Assembly: GCA_025267735.1 (NCBI GenBank)
Contig: CM046307.1
Location: 52,557,395-52,621,394, forward strand
Length of the DNA: 64,000 nt
DNA from: Mactra quadrangularis
Lineage: Eukaryota > Mollusca > Bivalvia > Venerida > Mactridae
Direction of reading: 5' to 3'
The notes under the pieces are model-generated. The model ran no database searches. It had not been told where the DNA came from and saw nothing but the letters and a program-made list of their open reading frames with translations. Below, piece by piece: positions 46,926 to 58,612 of the stretch (positions are counted from its first letter, which is position 1; each line of letters starts with the position of its first letter). The position numbers and the translations under genes are program-made.

Positions 46926-49900
46926 AAATACAGGATAAATTTAACTTTAATAGGTCAACAGATGAAGGCTCATCCAGGACTCTTTAGCAGAACAAATGAC
47001 AAAAATAACTGAGATATTGTTGGCAAGTTTCTGTTATGAAGCAATCGTCTGCTATTATTCCTGAATTTTATCAAGTCATTGAAGATGATCAGTATAAAAA
47101 ATAAATATTCTATGAAAAGTATATAAATGCATCTGCGAAAAATTTGTCTAACTAAATGTTAACAAAAAAAGGATAAAGACTAGTTTTTTTGCTAACACAT
47201 TGATATGCCTCTACATAATGATTTTATCTCAATATCTATTGATAAAGCAAATATTTGTTAATCATTTCTAGATTACCATATCAATGTATTAGAGATCATT
47301 TAAACAGGGACATGGTTTGATCCCTACTGTGCCAGTATATGTCATACATACAGTTCCTGGATTATGTTTGGATTTACATGTCAGTATTCATTGTCTAGGT
47401 TTCCAAAAACTTTTAGTCATTTGGGAAATGGCAAGAAAAACTAAACAGTTATGAAAGAAGTGAAATTATTGACTAGTCTTTTCATGGACCATACACCTTT
47501 TATTATGATATACATGTATATTATGACCAGTTCACCTAACTGGTTTTCCTGCTCATTCTGACCCAATTTCAACAGAATTCATATTCGGTGAAACAAAATT
47601 TAATACTGAATCCATATTAGAACTACTTTTTTTCAGTATCATGTCTGAGACAGTAAATTTGAGTAGAAAATCACTAAGGATTTCCAAATGTAACCCAGGA
47701 CCAGCCTATTAAAACACCACATCTACCCCTGATTCTAATTTACCGATATGTTCACATTGAAAGCCTATATGTTGAAAGCAATAACAAAAATTAACTTTTT
47801 TCTCGGAGTTAATTTTCACCATCCAGAGCAGAGAAACCTCTTTGGACATAACTTTTTTCTCATTTAAAGTTTGGCAAAAAATTGGATGGACGGGTGGGTT
47901 AGTTTTTCATTAAGTCAGTTCTGATCTATTAAGGCCGACAAAGGTACTGAAAACTTCTTTGTCTTCTTTGACTTTGTCAACCCTTGCTCAGATCAACTGA
48001 TTTTAGCTAAGTGAACTGGGATGAAAATTTGCTTTTGCCATAAATAGGTATACTTTGCATGTATAAAAGCTGTTTTTTACGGTGTTTTAGCCATCTCTTT
48101 GAAACATGTATACATGTATATATATTTTATATCAATCCAGTTAGTTATAAATATTACTGAAAAAGATGAATAGTGCAGCTATACCTATAAAAAAACGATC
48201 ATGCACTCTAACCGTTTTATTTATCTTATGGTACATTTAACGTTTTGCAATCAATTTCTCTTTGATAGATTTTATTCCTATTTCAATAAAACTATCTACA
48301 TACACATATTTTCTCAGGATGTTTCTAACCTTGTGTGACTAAAATACTTGTCCATGCCTTTTTAAATTCTATATATGTATTCATGTTTTGTAACATTTTA
48401 GCTAAATCTTATTAAAAGATCACGCAAGTTTACCATTTTTGAATTAATGTTTTTAAAAAAAGGCCTACATACAATTTGCATTAATTATGAAACATTTGAT
48501 AAAATACCCGCTCAGATATGCTTATGCTTTGATTGACGTTCTGTTAATTCCTTTAATTCCCATGTAGTTTTTTTACCTCAATGGTAAATCACTTCAATCC
48601 TTTACCGAGGGTTGATTATTATTGTAAAATGCATTTAGATTACGACATTTTGATCTTAAAGTCACAGAAATCAGATCAGAACAAAGAGTGAGATTAGTAA
48701 CACTGGATAATCTTTTATAACTTTTTTATTTACTTATTCATGTTTTTTCGTAATGTTACAATTTAATCTACTTAGTAAATTGTACGTCATTTTTAAAAAG
48801 TTTTTAAGCTGTTGCACCTAAACATATTATTTCCTATTGACGTAATGTAGATTAAGTACTTCTGACTGTTTCTACTTGTAAGTGCCCTACCAAAATATTT
48901 TGTCCCAGAGTCAATGGCCTGTATGTTTGGTGTGTCATTTTGATTAAGAAATTACATCCAGTTGTCAATATTTTGTGGTAGACTAAAACATTAGACACCT
49001 GAGCTTTAATGTGCTAAAATTGAATATGGGCTTTAGGATGATAAAACAAGTGTCTTTGTTTTATTGTACTACAAAATATCAACAATCTTATGTTATTTTC
49101 ATTCTTTTCATAGAAAATTAAGTATTTCACCATAATATTTATCATAAAATTTTGAACAACCATGTATCTGTTCAATATTAAAATATGGATGGCATCAATT
49201 GTTAATTCTGGAGTGCAAACACTCATGCCCAGGTTAAAATTTTATATAAATAACATATGTTTTTTATATTCTAATATAAAAAAATAGCGCAAAGATATAT
49301 AGAGAGAAAGAAAATCAATGTTTACATGTAATTAAGTTGGATGACTGACTGTGATTTGACTAAAATATGAAATAATTGAACGAAGCACCACCAAAAACCA
49401 ACATTTGAGTTTTAATGTCGGCCATCTTGTTTCTAATGACAGTAGCAATGGACGTTATAATATGTACATGTATATTTATGTAACATTGAAATAATAACCT
49501 GGTATATCATTTGTTAGAATATTTATTTAAGAATTAAAAACAAATAACTTCACCAATATTTGTTATATTTTACCTCAGTGGTCTATTAAAGAAGCTGGTA
49601 TCATTATTGATTGTAAATATTATATATAACAGTGTTGACTATGGAGATCAAAGGTTTCATGTTAAAATTGTAATTTATATTTGACTTGCACTTATTTGTA
49701 ACTCTTAAATGTCGGTCTATTACAATGGTAGAAACACGGTTATTGTATTGTCTTACTATTCCAAGTTACAGATAATCAGGTGACTAGATTATATAATATG
49801 GTATTGGAAGGTGTTCAATTACTTTAAAGGGTATATGTCTAAAACGCAGAGATTAATTAGGTCACATAAACTTCAAAGTAAAATTATTTATTGATCAAAC

Positions 49901-49963
49901 ATCCAAATGACCACAGTGCAAACAAAATTAATAAAAATATATGTTAGTGAATCAAGTTACAAA

Positions 49964-50100
49964 TACAGTATAACCTCTACAGAACAAATCCTCTGCACAA
50001 CAACAGCTTTATATTTCCCTTAGGTGTAATTTTAATTGAATTTTACCCCTGCAGAGCCACATCCTCTGAACAGCAACACATTTTAGTCCCCCCCCCAGTG
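49964..50100. repeat. Diverged repeat with CTCTACAGAACAA words
   Basis: CCTCTACAGAACAAATCCTC and GCCACATCCTCTGAACAGC repeat a pattern about 75 bp apart. It is probably a transposon end. Confidence 0.35.
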
Positions 50101-50111
50101 GGTGTTGTTTT

Positions 50112-50371
50112 AGGGGCGGGGCCAGGATTTTTTCTAGGGGAGTGGGGTGTCCAAACTTTGAACCACAACCACATTTTACACATTTTGCAGAATAATGCAA
50201 CATATTATTAATAAAAAAACTACATAACCATTAAATCTATGTTAAGCACCGAGAAAAACTGCTTCATGCTTCTTAAAAATGAATTACAGTCAAGAAATAC
50301 ACTAATGAACAGGTACATTATGGAAATTCTAGGGTGGGCCCGGACTCCCCTGACCCCTCCCCCGCTATATC
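50112..50371 (-). mobile_element. MITE with GGTGGATCCAG-type ends, inverted copy
   Basis: GGGGCCAGGATTTTTTCTAG and GTCCAAACTTTGAACCACA are the reverse complement of the right part of 16604-16868. The far end is GACCCCTCCCCCGC. The minus-strand ORFs at 50009-50203 and 50220-50543 are shadows. Confidence 0.75.
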
Positions 50372-50830
50372 TGCCTATGTGTTTAAGAGAGAATATACTG
50401 TAGTTGATCATTGTGTCCTTAATGTTGCACTTACTCTGAAGAGAATGACAGATTGACTTATTCCACCAATCTTCGAAAACAACATCATGGTGATTTGTGA
50501 ATGTAATTTGGTGATTCACACCAATACAGGGCTGAAAATCCAATGATTATCAGTTCAACATGGCAACCACAAGGCCATGTTGACTTCTACTTATAGTTAA
50601 ATTTTATTCGACTCTCAATGAGTAAAGCATACATTAACCCCACTGATTTAAATACTCAATACTTGTTTAATAATCACTATACATAAATATGAATATCTAT
50701 TTCATTGATTCTGAGTACAGAAGAACTTTAAATAGTATTTAAATCAGCAAGGTTAATGAATATGTCACTGTCAGGTGAAAAAAAATCTAATAACAGTAAA
50801 ACTTTATAAAATTATTGTTAATATTTTCAG

Positions 50831-50948
50831 AGTACATCCAGAAACGAAGATTTATGCATTAAGAGAAGAGATAGAACAACAATTAGGTAGCGATCTAGTA
50901 CCAAGAGAATATGTTTTTGTTAAAAGTGTTGGTAGAAGTTTAACAAGG
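50831..50948 (+). CDS. SPATA1: SPATA1 orthologue, coding exon 3
   Basis: One base completing the Arg codon plus 39 codons. The exon follows TTTTCAG and ends ACAAGG before GTAAGT, in phase 0. It encodes VHPETKIYALREEIEQQLG and continues DLVPREYVFVKSVGRSLTR. As I recall human SPATA1, this aligns without gaps to the segment beginning VSPQLTLRALRERLGEFLG and ending FLKCIGNNL. It contributes the amphipathic helix and following strand of the conserved N-terminal domain, whose pattern looks ubiquitin-like. The ORF reads upstream and downstream of these sites, but the splice signals and the protein match set the exon limits. Confidence 0.93.
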
Positions 50949-51994
50949 GTAAGTTTAGATTGTCTTTTGATATATTAAATTATATTTCATATGTCTGAAT
51001 AAGTGATTTGATATAGGCCTTTTTACTTTTCCTGGGGAGGGAGTCATATAAGCCAGAGAACAAAGCCCAAGGGCCAATTCAACTGTCCCAGGAAAAATAG
51101 CTGGGCGTATATCCATGGCAGTCACTTATTTCACGACACTTTCATTTATAAAAAACTACCCACAAAATGTTTTTGAAAATCAACAAAAATCAACCAAAGT
51201 GCCAAGTTCTAAGAAAATCAGCAGATACCTGGCATATTGTGCAGTGAATTACTTGTTTAGTAATAAAAAACCAAAAGCGCTTTCATATATTTAGTAAACA
51301 TTTAATTATATTTTATCTAAATATAAATAAAATCTATATATTTTGGTGAGAGTTCTTTGAATAATTTAGTAATAAAAGATAGATATTAGTTGATAAGAAC
51401 GACCAGATGAAAGAGTTTAAAATTAACTGTCATAAAATGAAACGAAGATTCTTTGATGAAATCTCAGATAACTAGAATAGGTATGTTATATTATGTCATA
51501 ATAACATGTGTCTGGGTGTTATCAAATTTTTATAATTAAATTTTCATTGCAACTTCACCCATGTTTTGGCAAAGTATGTTTTGCCTATGTTTATTTAATG
51601 ACATGATTGCATTAAATTTTTCAATTTATATGTAGCAGAATTATTGACAATTGATCACATGGTCAAATAATTTTGTTCCTTTGCTGTGCATCATTATATA
51701 GGCAATTATTCAGCTAAAACTTTGATGGCAGTGGAATATTTTTATTTTATTTTATTAATGAAGAAATTAATGTTCAACTTTTAGGACCATCAAGATTGAT
51801 GGTCTTAGCAAATATGGTCTTAACACAGGAAACTTTTCCTTCTCAAATTAAACATTGGAACTTAAAAAAAATACTTTTGCAATGACTTAGGTGGTCTTTA
51901 TAGTGGAATTTATCAGTAGTCGCCCAATATTTGATTAACTGAGATAAAATGTAAAAAAAAATGTAATTACATTTTATAGTCTAAGTTTCATGCT

Positions 51995-52283
51995 TACACA
52001 CTTTCACCAACTTTACAGCAATTACCCCTGGTCACTGGGCTAATGGTATCTATCAATCAATCTCCCTGGGGAGTCTTTTTACTCCGCTTATTAATGCAGC
52101 CGACAAATTGGCGCAGCGGAATTATACTACCCTCGCAGGTACCCATTTACACCTGGGTGGAGTGAAGCAATCGCAGGTAAATTTCTTGCTCAAGGAAATT
52201 AGCAGTGCCCCTGGTGGGACTTGAACCCAGGACCTCTCGATCCCTAAGCGCGTGTCCTACCACTGGACCACTGCTCCTACAGA
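51995..52283 (-). mobile_element. tRNA-derived SINE, head family A, tail type 2
   Basis: The head end on the plus strand is CCACTGGACCACTGCTCCT, with the B-box region GGGACTTGAACCCAGG. The centre TTCTTGCTCAAGGAAATT is that of family A. The tail (GGTATCTATCAATCAATCTC, GGGGAGTCTTTTTACTCC) matches 32478-32785. Confidence 0.85.
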
Positions 52284-53034
52284 GATCTTGCTTCAATAAT
52301 ATTTTGATCATTCAAATCATGTTTGTCTTTTTAATTGTTCATTTCTAAATTAACACTGCCAATTTTTCTCTATCATATCCATATGGCTCAGGTTGAATGT
52401 TGCATGAGCATGTATCATAGTGTCTGCCCAGGTTTTCCCATTAATTTTGTTTTAGCAGTAAATCTGTCCTAGATAAGCAACAACTTGCAGCATCAACTTT
52501 AAAATGAAATAGTTGAATTGTGTCTAAGTGAAACAGATTTATTAATTAATTGAAAACATGTTAATGAAACTAAAAATCAAGCTCAGTTTATTTATAGCAA
52601 TCACATGACTTGTTTGTTGTATGAAAATTGCAGCAAAAAGTATAAATCAATTTTTATCTTATAACAAAACATTATCAACTACAGATATTTATCTGAACTA
52701 ATGTTGTTTGAAGCATTAAAATGAAATATAATTTGAAAATGTCAATTTTATCAATGTTTTATTTTCTCACCTTTAATTTTGTGGTTATATTAGTTTGATT
52801 TGTTGAAAGTGTTTAATTGAACGTAACTCTGTAAAATATATTCTGTTGATGTTTAATTGAATGTTGCTACTAAATTTTCTACTGTTCATGAATTTATTAA
52901 TTTATGGCGCTTCACAAATATAATTAAACAAACATAATGTAGTATATGGTGCTAAGTTACCTTGCATTTGATAATTTTTTCAGTTATGTCATGGTGATCC
53001 TACTGATATTCCCTAGTCATGCTGGATCTCTATA

Positions 53035-53250
53035 TCCAAACTTTTATCCTTGCTAGTCACATTCGATCACCAGGGGCTAACAACTGCTCTACTTGATTCA
53101 AAGATTAGTCAGGAAAATGGCTATAGAATTTCTTTTTTAAGACCAACTTCCACAACGGTTTGTAGGTTCTTTCTGCTGGGTATTCAAACCCACCACCCAC
53201 AGATTAATCATCAGGGACGATACTGAATGAGCTAACCAAGTGGGTTTGAC
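53035..53250 (-). mobile_element. SINE family C, diverged copy
   Basis: The plus strand shows AAAATGGCTATAGAATTTC, GTATTCAAACCCACCACCC and GAGCTAACCAAGTGGG, a worn version of the family C body and head. Confidence 0.55.
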
Positions 53251-53813
53251 AATGGTAAACATTTGTCCCACAATTCATTGCAATGGCTTTTAAACATAAC
53301 CATAAACGTTGTAACAGTATATTTTTATAACCGTGCTTAATATTGCCGAAATAAATAATATATGAAGTATTATATATGAACTTATCTCATCTCAAAACTA
53401 AGTGAAATAACATGACTAATTATAACATTTCTTAATTACCTAAGTGATAAACTACAAGATGTTATTTTTCTACATTTTATTACTCACTCCATGTTGATAA
53501 TTAGACGAAGATTTCATAACTGTTTCTTGGGTTATCAATTTGCAAGGTTTGGAGAGCTCATATATTCAAGTATCTGAAGACTTCTAGTCATAAATAATTT
53601 ATATTGATATCACAATGTGATTTCAACCACAATATTGACTTCTCATTATTATATTACTTAATTAAACATTCTGCGTCTTAAAACAGAATCAAAGTACAAT
53701 GTAATGTCCATTTCTGTTTATTTTATTTCTTGGATAATGTTTCTAACTACAAGCAAAGGGATTGAATCACTTCAGAGACATTCCAAATTCATTTGTAATT
53801 TATTTTACTTCAC

Positions 53814-53893
53814 AGAGGTCCACATGGAAGGTTGGATATTATATTCAAATGTGTAGTCTCGTTAAATAAAGTCTTTATTATTGTTATTATCCT
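53814..53893 (+). mobile_element. Retroposon 3' tail with ATT microsatellite
   Basis: AGAGGTCCACATGGAAGGTT then TTAAATAAAGTCTTTATTAT ends in ATT units. Minus-strand relatives occur at 55495-55560, 58596-58665 and 63140-63200. These look like 5'-truncated copies of one LINE or SINE. Confidence 0.6.
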
Positions 53894-54238
53894 GCCTACT
53901 CTGTGTCAATAGTTCTTAATCTTTCAGGTCTTTAAGTTAAAATCTTTGAAAAACGTTTTTGCAAAAATCCTTTCAATTAGCCTTGTATTTTTTTAGAGAA
54001 ACCTTTATAATTGAGAAAAAAGTCAACTTTCAAACAATCTTGATTGTTGATAGTCCTGCTTTATATTCATATGACCAAATAACTGACCATAGGGTTGGCA
54101 TCAACCATTTTCACTTCATGAACCTCTTTTTAAATCAAATTTTAGTTGTAAAAGAACCGCTATCAGCTCTTTAATTTTGGAAAACATAAATTCACGTTTA
54201 AAGTACATTTTTTCTTGAAAGCCTGCTAAGGAGGCCTG

Positions 54239-54535
54239 CAGCCTGTTCAATTACCCAAAACGTTCCGTAACGATACATTTGGAACTCCTCAACCATTCGC
54301 TGCGAATAATCTAATCTAATAAACAAATATCAGGAGTGATGTTTCAAAATTAATGGACAAAAAACGAAACATCACTCATTGCCTAAACAATTGTATACTT
54401 GTTTTAACTTCAACACCGGTAGTTTCAAAATAGCTCGTCAAAATATGTCCTAGATTATTCGCAGCGAATGGCCGGGGAGTTCCGAATGTATCGTTACGGA
54501 ATGTTTTGGAAGGTTTAGGGTGATTGAACAGGCTA
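54239..54535. mobile_element. Foldback MITE with CTG target duplication, copy 2
   Basis: The ends AGCCTGTTCAATTACCC and TGATTGAACAGGCTA are inverted, flanked by CTG at 54236-54238 and 54536-54538. The interior matches 36291-36615, including CATTCGCTGCGAATAATCTA. The minus-strand ORF is a shadow. Confidence 0.88.
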
Positions 54536-55147
54536 CTGTATTAATTTTATTGACTTTTTTGATGTCATGCTGTACTTGTATGATCAGTGTACACGAACAT
54601 TGTACTTGATCAATTATTACACTGTAACATATACTATTTAATGACACATGTTTTTTTTACTTCAAGACTGCTACATAAGCATTTTTACTAATATTTTATG
54701 AAATTTAATTATATTATATTTGATTAAAGGTACTCATTTAAGACATAAGGTTTTGACCAATTAAATGTTTCATAAATTAATGGTTGCCATCTTTGAAACC
54801 TGAAGTTGTATTTTAATTAAACCATTGTTTTAGGTATTGTTAAATTGTATCATTTGATAGCCCCTTAGACTGGTATTTGAGCCCTGACTATGTCATAATG
54901 CAGCTTAAGAATAGTTATTCAGTTTAGAAGTTTAGACATTAGTCTGAGAGTTGAGAGGAGAATACTTGCATGGGATTGCATTGAGAAATTGTACATATTT
55001 TTCGAATCAGTAAACTTGGATGTTTTTGGCAAGTGCTAGGGTAGTGGCATCATCTTTACAGTGTAAAAAATTTTGAATAAAGTTGGACGATACTTGCGAT
55101 TCTTTCGTGTACAACCTGTCTGTGGTTTTGTGAAATAAATTGTTAAA

Positions 55148-55321
55148 ATGTCTTCATCTTTCGTAAAAATGACGAAACCTAGTAGTCTGAAGCGCCCAAA
55201 GAAGGCTCCTCAGGAGAAAGCCAATGTTGTATTCTCTATTGATAAATTGAATAATTTTATTGGACTTATTGGGGCTGCTAAAGAAGAACAGAAAAAAATC
55301 GAGGAACAAAAAGTATCTGAA
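55148..55321 (+). CDS. Candidate first exon, unknown product (alternative SPATA1 start or nested gene)
   Basis: A 58-codon ORF begins at an ATG that has an in-frame stop 12 bases upstream, so this ATG is its only start. It ends TCTGAA before GTAAGT, a strong donor, in phase 0. The product is lysine-rich at first (KMTKPSSLKRPKKAPQEKA), then has NVVFSIDKLNNFIGLIGAA, then a charged, helix-prone end KEEQKKIEEQKVSE. I do not recognise it. SPATA1 exon 4 at 61147 also accepts phase 0, so splicing to it would give an in-frame protein lacking the SPATA1 N-terminal domain. It could instead start an unrelated gene whose other exons lie outside the window. The composition looks protein-like, unlike the chance ORFs around it. 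Confidence 0.5.
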
Positions 55322-55364
55322 GTAAGTTAATTTAAATGATAGCAAGTTTGGTTGTTGAACTACA

Positions 55365-55510
55365 ATATTGTAATAATGATAATGATGATGATAATGATAA
55401 TGATAGTGATAATGCTGATAATGATAATAATGATAAAAATATTGATGATAAAAAAAAGGTAATGGTGATAATTATAATGATAATAATGATGATGATCATG
55501 ATCATGAAAA
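55365..55510. repeat. GAT/AAT microsatellite
   Basis: Imperfect GATAAT and GATGAT units lie directly downstream of the candidate exon, next to the AAGACTTTATTTG retroposon tail (55513-55560, minus strand). ORFs on both strands here are low-complexity shadows. Confidence 0.9.
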
Positions 55511-55698
55511 TTTTAAAGACTTTATTTGTAAAAGACACCTCAGGCAAAACTCCATCTTCCAATGTGAACATTTTAATAATAATATTTGCCAAGTTATAAT
55601 GTTCAGCAGCACAGTTAAGGCAGTATCAGAACACTGCTTAAATGCTCCTGTTCCTAAATATACAATTTGATTTATACAATTGTTTAAAAAAAGTAGTT

Positions 55699-55942
55699 GA
55701 AGCCGGAGCTGTGGCATAGTGGTTAGCATGTCTGACTTCGAATCTGGAGATCGCAGGTTGAGCCCAGTCGCAGTAGGTCATATCCTATACATGAGTTGTC
55801 AGCCTCGTGGTAGGGTAAGTTATTACTGGTGTCAGGTGATAGAAAAGTGTCCAGGAAACCTGTAGTAGGAAGAGCTGGCCTTTGTATATATAACCTAAAT
55901 ATGTGTTGAATACAATGTTAAAATCTAATTAAAAAAATAAAT
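55699..55942 (+). mobile_element. tRNA-derived SINE with 13-bp target duplication
   Basis: The head GAAGCCGGAGCTGTGGCATA has A-box-like TGGCATAGTGG and B-box-like GGTTGAGCCC. The body contains GGTGTCAGGTGATAGAAAAG. It ends in an A-rich AAATAAAT tail. The duplication AAAAAAAGTAGTT is exact at 55686-55698 and 55943-55955, which shows a target-primed insertion and fixes both ends. Confidence 0.92.
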
Positions 55943-56810
55943 AAAAAAAGTAGTTAAGTTGAAATCTGTGAATCTGAGAAGCTTTGATTATAAGTCAATT
56001 AAAAAAGACTTGTATTATGGTATCCAAATTAGTGACATCAACTAAGTTCAAGTTGGATTGCTTTGAGGTTACTTGAACTTTACTCTTTTTATAATTATAC
56101 TATTGAACCAAATGATACCACCCGAATTTAATATTGTTGTGTAAACTCACATGTTTATTATTTCAAAGTTAAACTTTGTTACACTAGAGATTTCAAACTT
56201 TAAATATATTATGTTTGAGATATATTTCTATATGTACCCATGATATTGAAATTACTTGAGTATACTGTTTAAGATAAGAAATAAAATATTTATTTGAACA
56301 TAGTGTGTGCTATCTATCACTTGAAGAGTCTAAATGAATGTATAAAAGATAGGCTTTAAATCTTGAAACAATCAATTGTCACATTAAACAAATAGAATGG
56401 TATGAATATCTAAGGTCTCCTACATGGTTTTAGTGACACTTTGTGTTACTTTTAGAGTGTAAAGTGTTGGTGCTTGACACACTTTCTGCTATATCTGAGA
56501 GAACACTTATCATTAACAGTTGTATAATCCACCTTGGCTGTGCTCAACAATGGTGTACAATGTGGCATTGTTAAATTTTTCTGGACCGTTGAAGTTTGAA
56601 TAATTTTACAGTGACTGAATACATTGTATTGTATGAAATGAAAGTGAGGTTGACTCACAGACAGTGATTTGGTAAACTGACTGCCACTATGTGAAAAACT
56701 GGAAGAAAAGTGGCAAAAAGCACTATAAAAATCAAACATGGGTTTAGTGTCTAGTGTGCCATATAAGTTAGTAATATTTGTTAAAAATTCCTTAACAGGA
56801 ACTACATAAT

Positions 56811-57039
56811 TATACCCCCGCTTCGAAGAAGAGGGGGGTATACTGTTTTACCCTTGTCCGTGCGTCCGTCCGTCCGTTATAAAATTTCCGTCACAGTTTT
56901 CTCAGCAACTATAACATGCAGCAGCCTAATACTTTGCATATTGCTTCATCCCATAGTCCCATGTGGTGTAAAGCGATTTCATGCTCCTTGCTCATCTACT
57001 TCCTGTTTGTCGCATATTTTTAGATTTTGGCGGGGGTAT
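56811..57039. mobile_element. MITE with TACCCCCGC ends
   Basis: TATACCCCCGCTTCG and GGCGGGGGTATC are inverted. A further GTGAGCATTAGCTCAC hairpin follows at 57045-57060. The GTCCGTCCGTCCGT run is inside. The ORF at 56854-57045 is a shadow. Confidence 0.8.
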
Positions 57040-57299
57040 CACTAGTGAGCATTAGCTCACAGATTTACTTGTTAGTCTTCCAAATTAGTGGGTGATCAGG
57101 GACAACCACTCTTTAGTTCAGGCAACAAAACAGTGTCTCTTAAGCAAACAAAATTCTGCAAACGAGTTATGGTGTTTGCTGTAAAAATGATCTTTTCAGA
57201 CATCCACTAATAGACTGTTACTTAAATTATCTCTATCTGGGCATGCTATTGTACTTGTTTTTGAACTTAACTATCAAATTGATGTATTCAGTTTTGCAC

Positions 57300-57545
57300 A
57301 AAATTGCTTCCCATACCTTTACCTTTTGTATCAAAGCACTGACAATACAGTTTATGAAAAGCATTAAATTTTGTTGTCTCAAATCTAAAATATGCATTAA
57401 AAATAGTACTACTTCCCATAGCTTTATGTTTTGTATCAAAGCATTGATAATACAGTATAATGATAAATATGAGTTGTCTCAATTATGGATTGTGCATTAA
57501 ACAATTGCTTCCCATATCTTTACCCTTTGTATCAAAGCATGGGTA
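57300..57545. repeat. ~100-bp tandem repeat, about 2.4 copies
   Basis: Units start with TTGCTTCCCATACCTTTA-like words near 57304, 57410 and 57505. All share TTTTGTATCAAAGCA. The ORFs on both strands are shadows. Confidence 0.85.
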
Positions 57546-57768
57546 AACAAAGTTCATGCATAAATAATGGATAATTTAAAGACTCTTAAAGATGAAAAAA
57601 TATGTAATAAATTATTTTGATATTTGTATACTTGAGGTAATGATATGATCTGGCATTATATCAAAACCACAGATAATATCACCCTAACCATTGTTTTATT
57701 GTAGATATATCGTTTGTATCAAAATTTGATTGTAATCAAGCACAAAAGAGGCAATAAATGTATGGGTT

Positions 57769-57825
57769 GGCGCAAAAATAGTCTACACCCTTCTTTACTT
57801 ATATGTAGTTAAAGTAGTCTTGCAC
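57769..57825. mobile_element. ~57-bp mini-hairpin, GCGCAAAA type, copy 1
   Basis: GGCGCAAAAATAGTCTACAC pairs loosely with AAAGTAGTCTTGCAC. A second copy is at 57971. Confidence 0.6.
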
Positions 57826-57970
57826 AACACAACATGTATGTAGTGTATGGATATGGAAGTTGATTAAGTTCTAAATATTTATTCAACAATATGGCTGTGA
57901 ACGATGATAAAATAAAGGAATAAATAGTTAGAATCAATTAGCTTGAATACTATACACATATCCATGGCTC

Positions 57971-58027
57971 TGCGCAAAACTAGTCTATATTCTTCTTTAT
58001 TAATTTGTAATCAGGCTAGTTTTGCCC
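57971..58027. mobile_element. ~57-bp mini-hairpin, GCGCAAAA type, copy 2
   Basis: TGCGCAAAACTAGTCTATAT pairs with CAGGCTAGTTTTGCCC. Same orientation as copy 1, about 200 bp downstream. Confidence 0.65.
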
Positions 58028-58454
58028 TGACACCAAGGTATTACATGATATCTATACTTCAATGTTACCATACATTATATTTATATTGTTGTTAGGGTAT
58101 TCTGATATATCCCAGTAGAACATTATTTGTTAGGATTATGACTGTAATAAAGTTAATGTTAATGGTATTGTATTTAGGTTTGATATTAAACTGTAACAAT
58201 AAGTTTATGTCTTGTTTATTTCTTATAGAAGTGAATAATTCATTTAATTTAGTTTAATAAATTGTTTCAATTAAAATTCCCGTGTATGAAAGGTGGGTGT
58301 TCATTCAAGGGAGGGGTTTAAAATGATGCTTCTCTGAGAAAGTTGTTGGCATTTCCATGATTGCATACTATTCTTGTTTAAGGATTTATGCCGAGTATTT
58401 TATGATGTCTTGCCTTCTGAACTTATTTATATCATATGCATTCACTCCTGACTG

Positions 58455-58612
58455 ACTTAAATGATAATAATAATAATCATAATGAACATGATGATGATGA
58501 TATTAATAATAATAGAAATAATTATAAAAACAATAACAACAATAACAACAACAGCAACAACAACAACTACAACAATAATCATAACAATAATAGTAATAGT
58601 GTTAATGACTTT
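58455..58612. repeat. AAT/AAC trinucleotide microsatellite
   Basis: Imperfect AAT, GAT and AAC units, followed by the minus-strand retroposon tail (AATGACTTTATTTAACATGG). Asn-rich, Ile-rich and Thr-rich ORFs come from this tract. Confidence 0.92.

Larger units (their letters stand above)
38149..50830 (+). other. SPATA1: SPATA1 intron 2 (12.7 kb)
   Basis: The intron starts GTAAGG and ends ATATTTTCAG. Listed elements occupy parts of it. The stretches 38640-39030, 40600-41240, 43950-44255, 44330-45940, 46925-50110 and 50375-50830 show no gene, RNA gene or clear repeat. Confidence 0.8.

Noticed and set aside
55365..55510. Continuation of the 55148 ORF into the GAT-rich region
   Set aside because: The 55148 frame stops at 55328-55330 just after the donor, and the Asp/Asn-rich frame is microsatellite.
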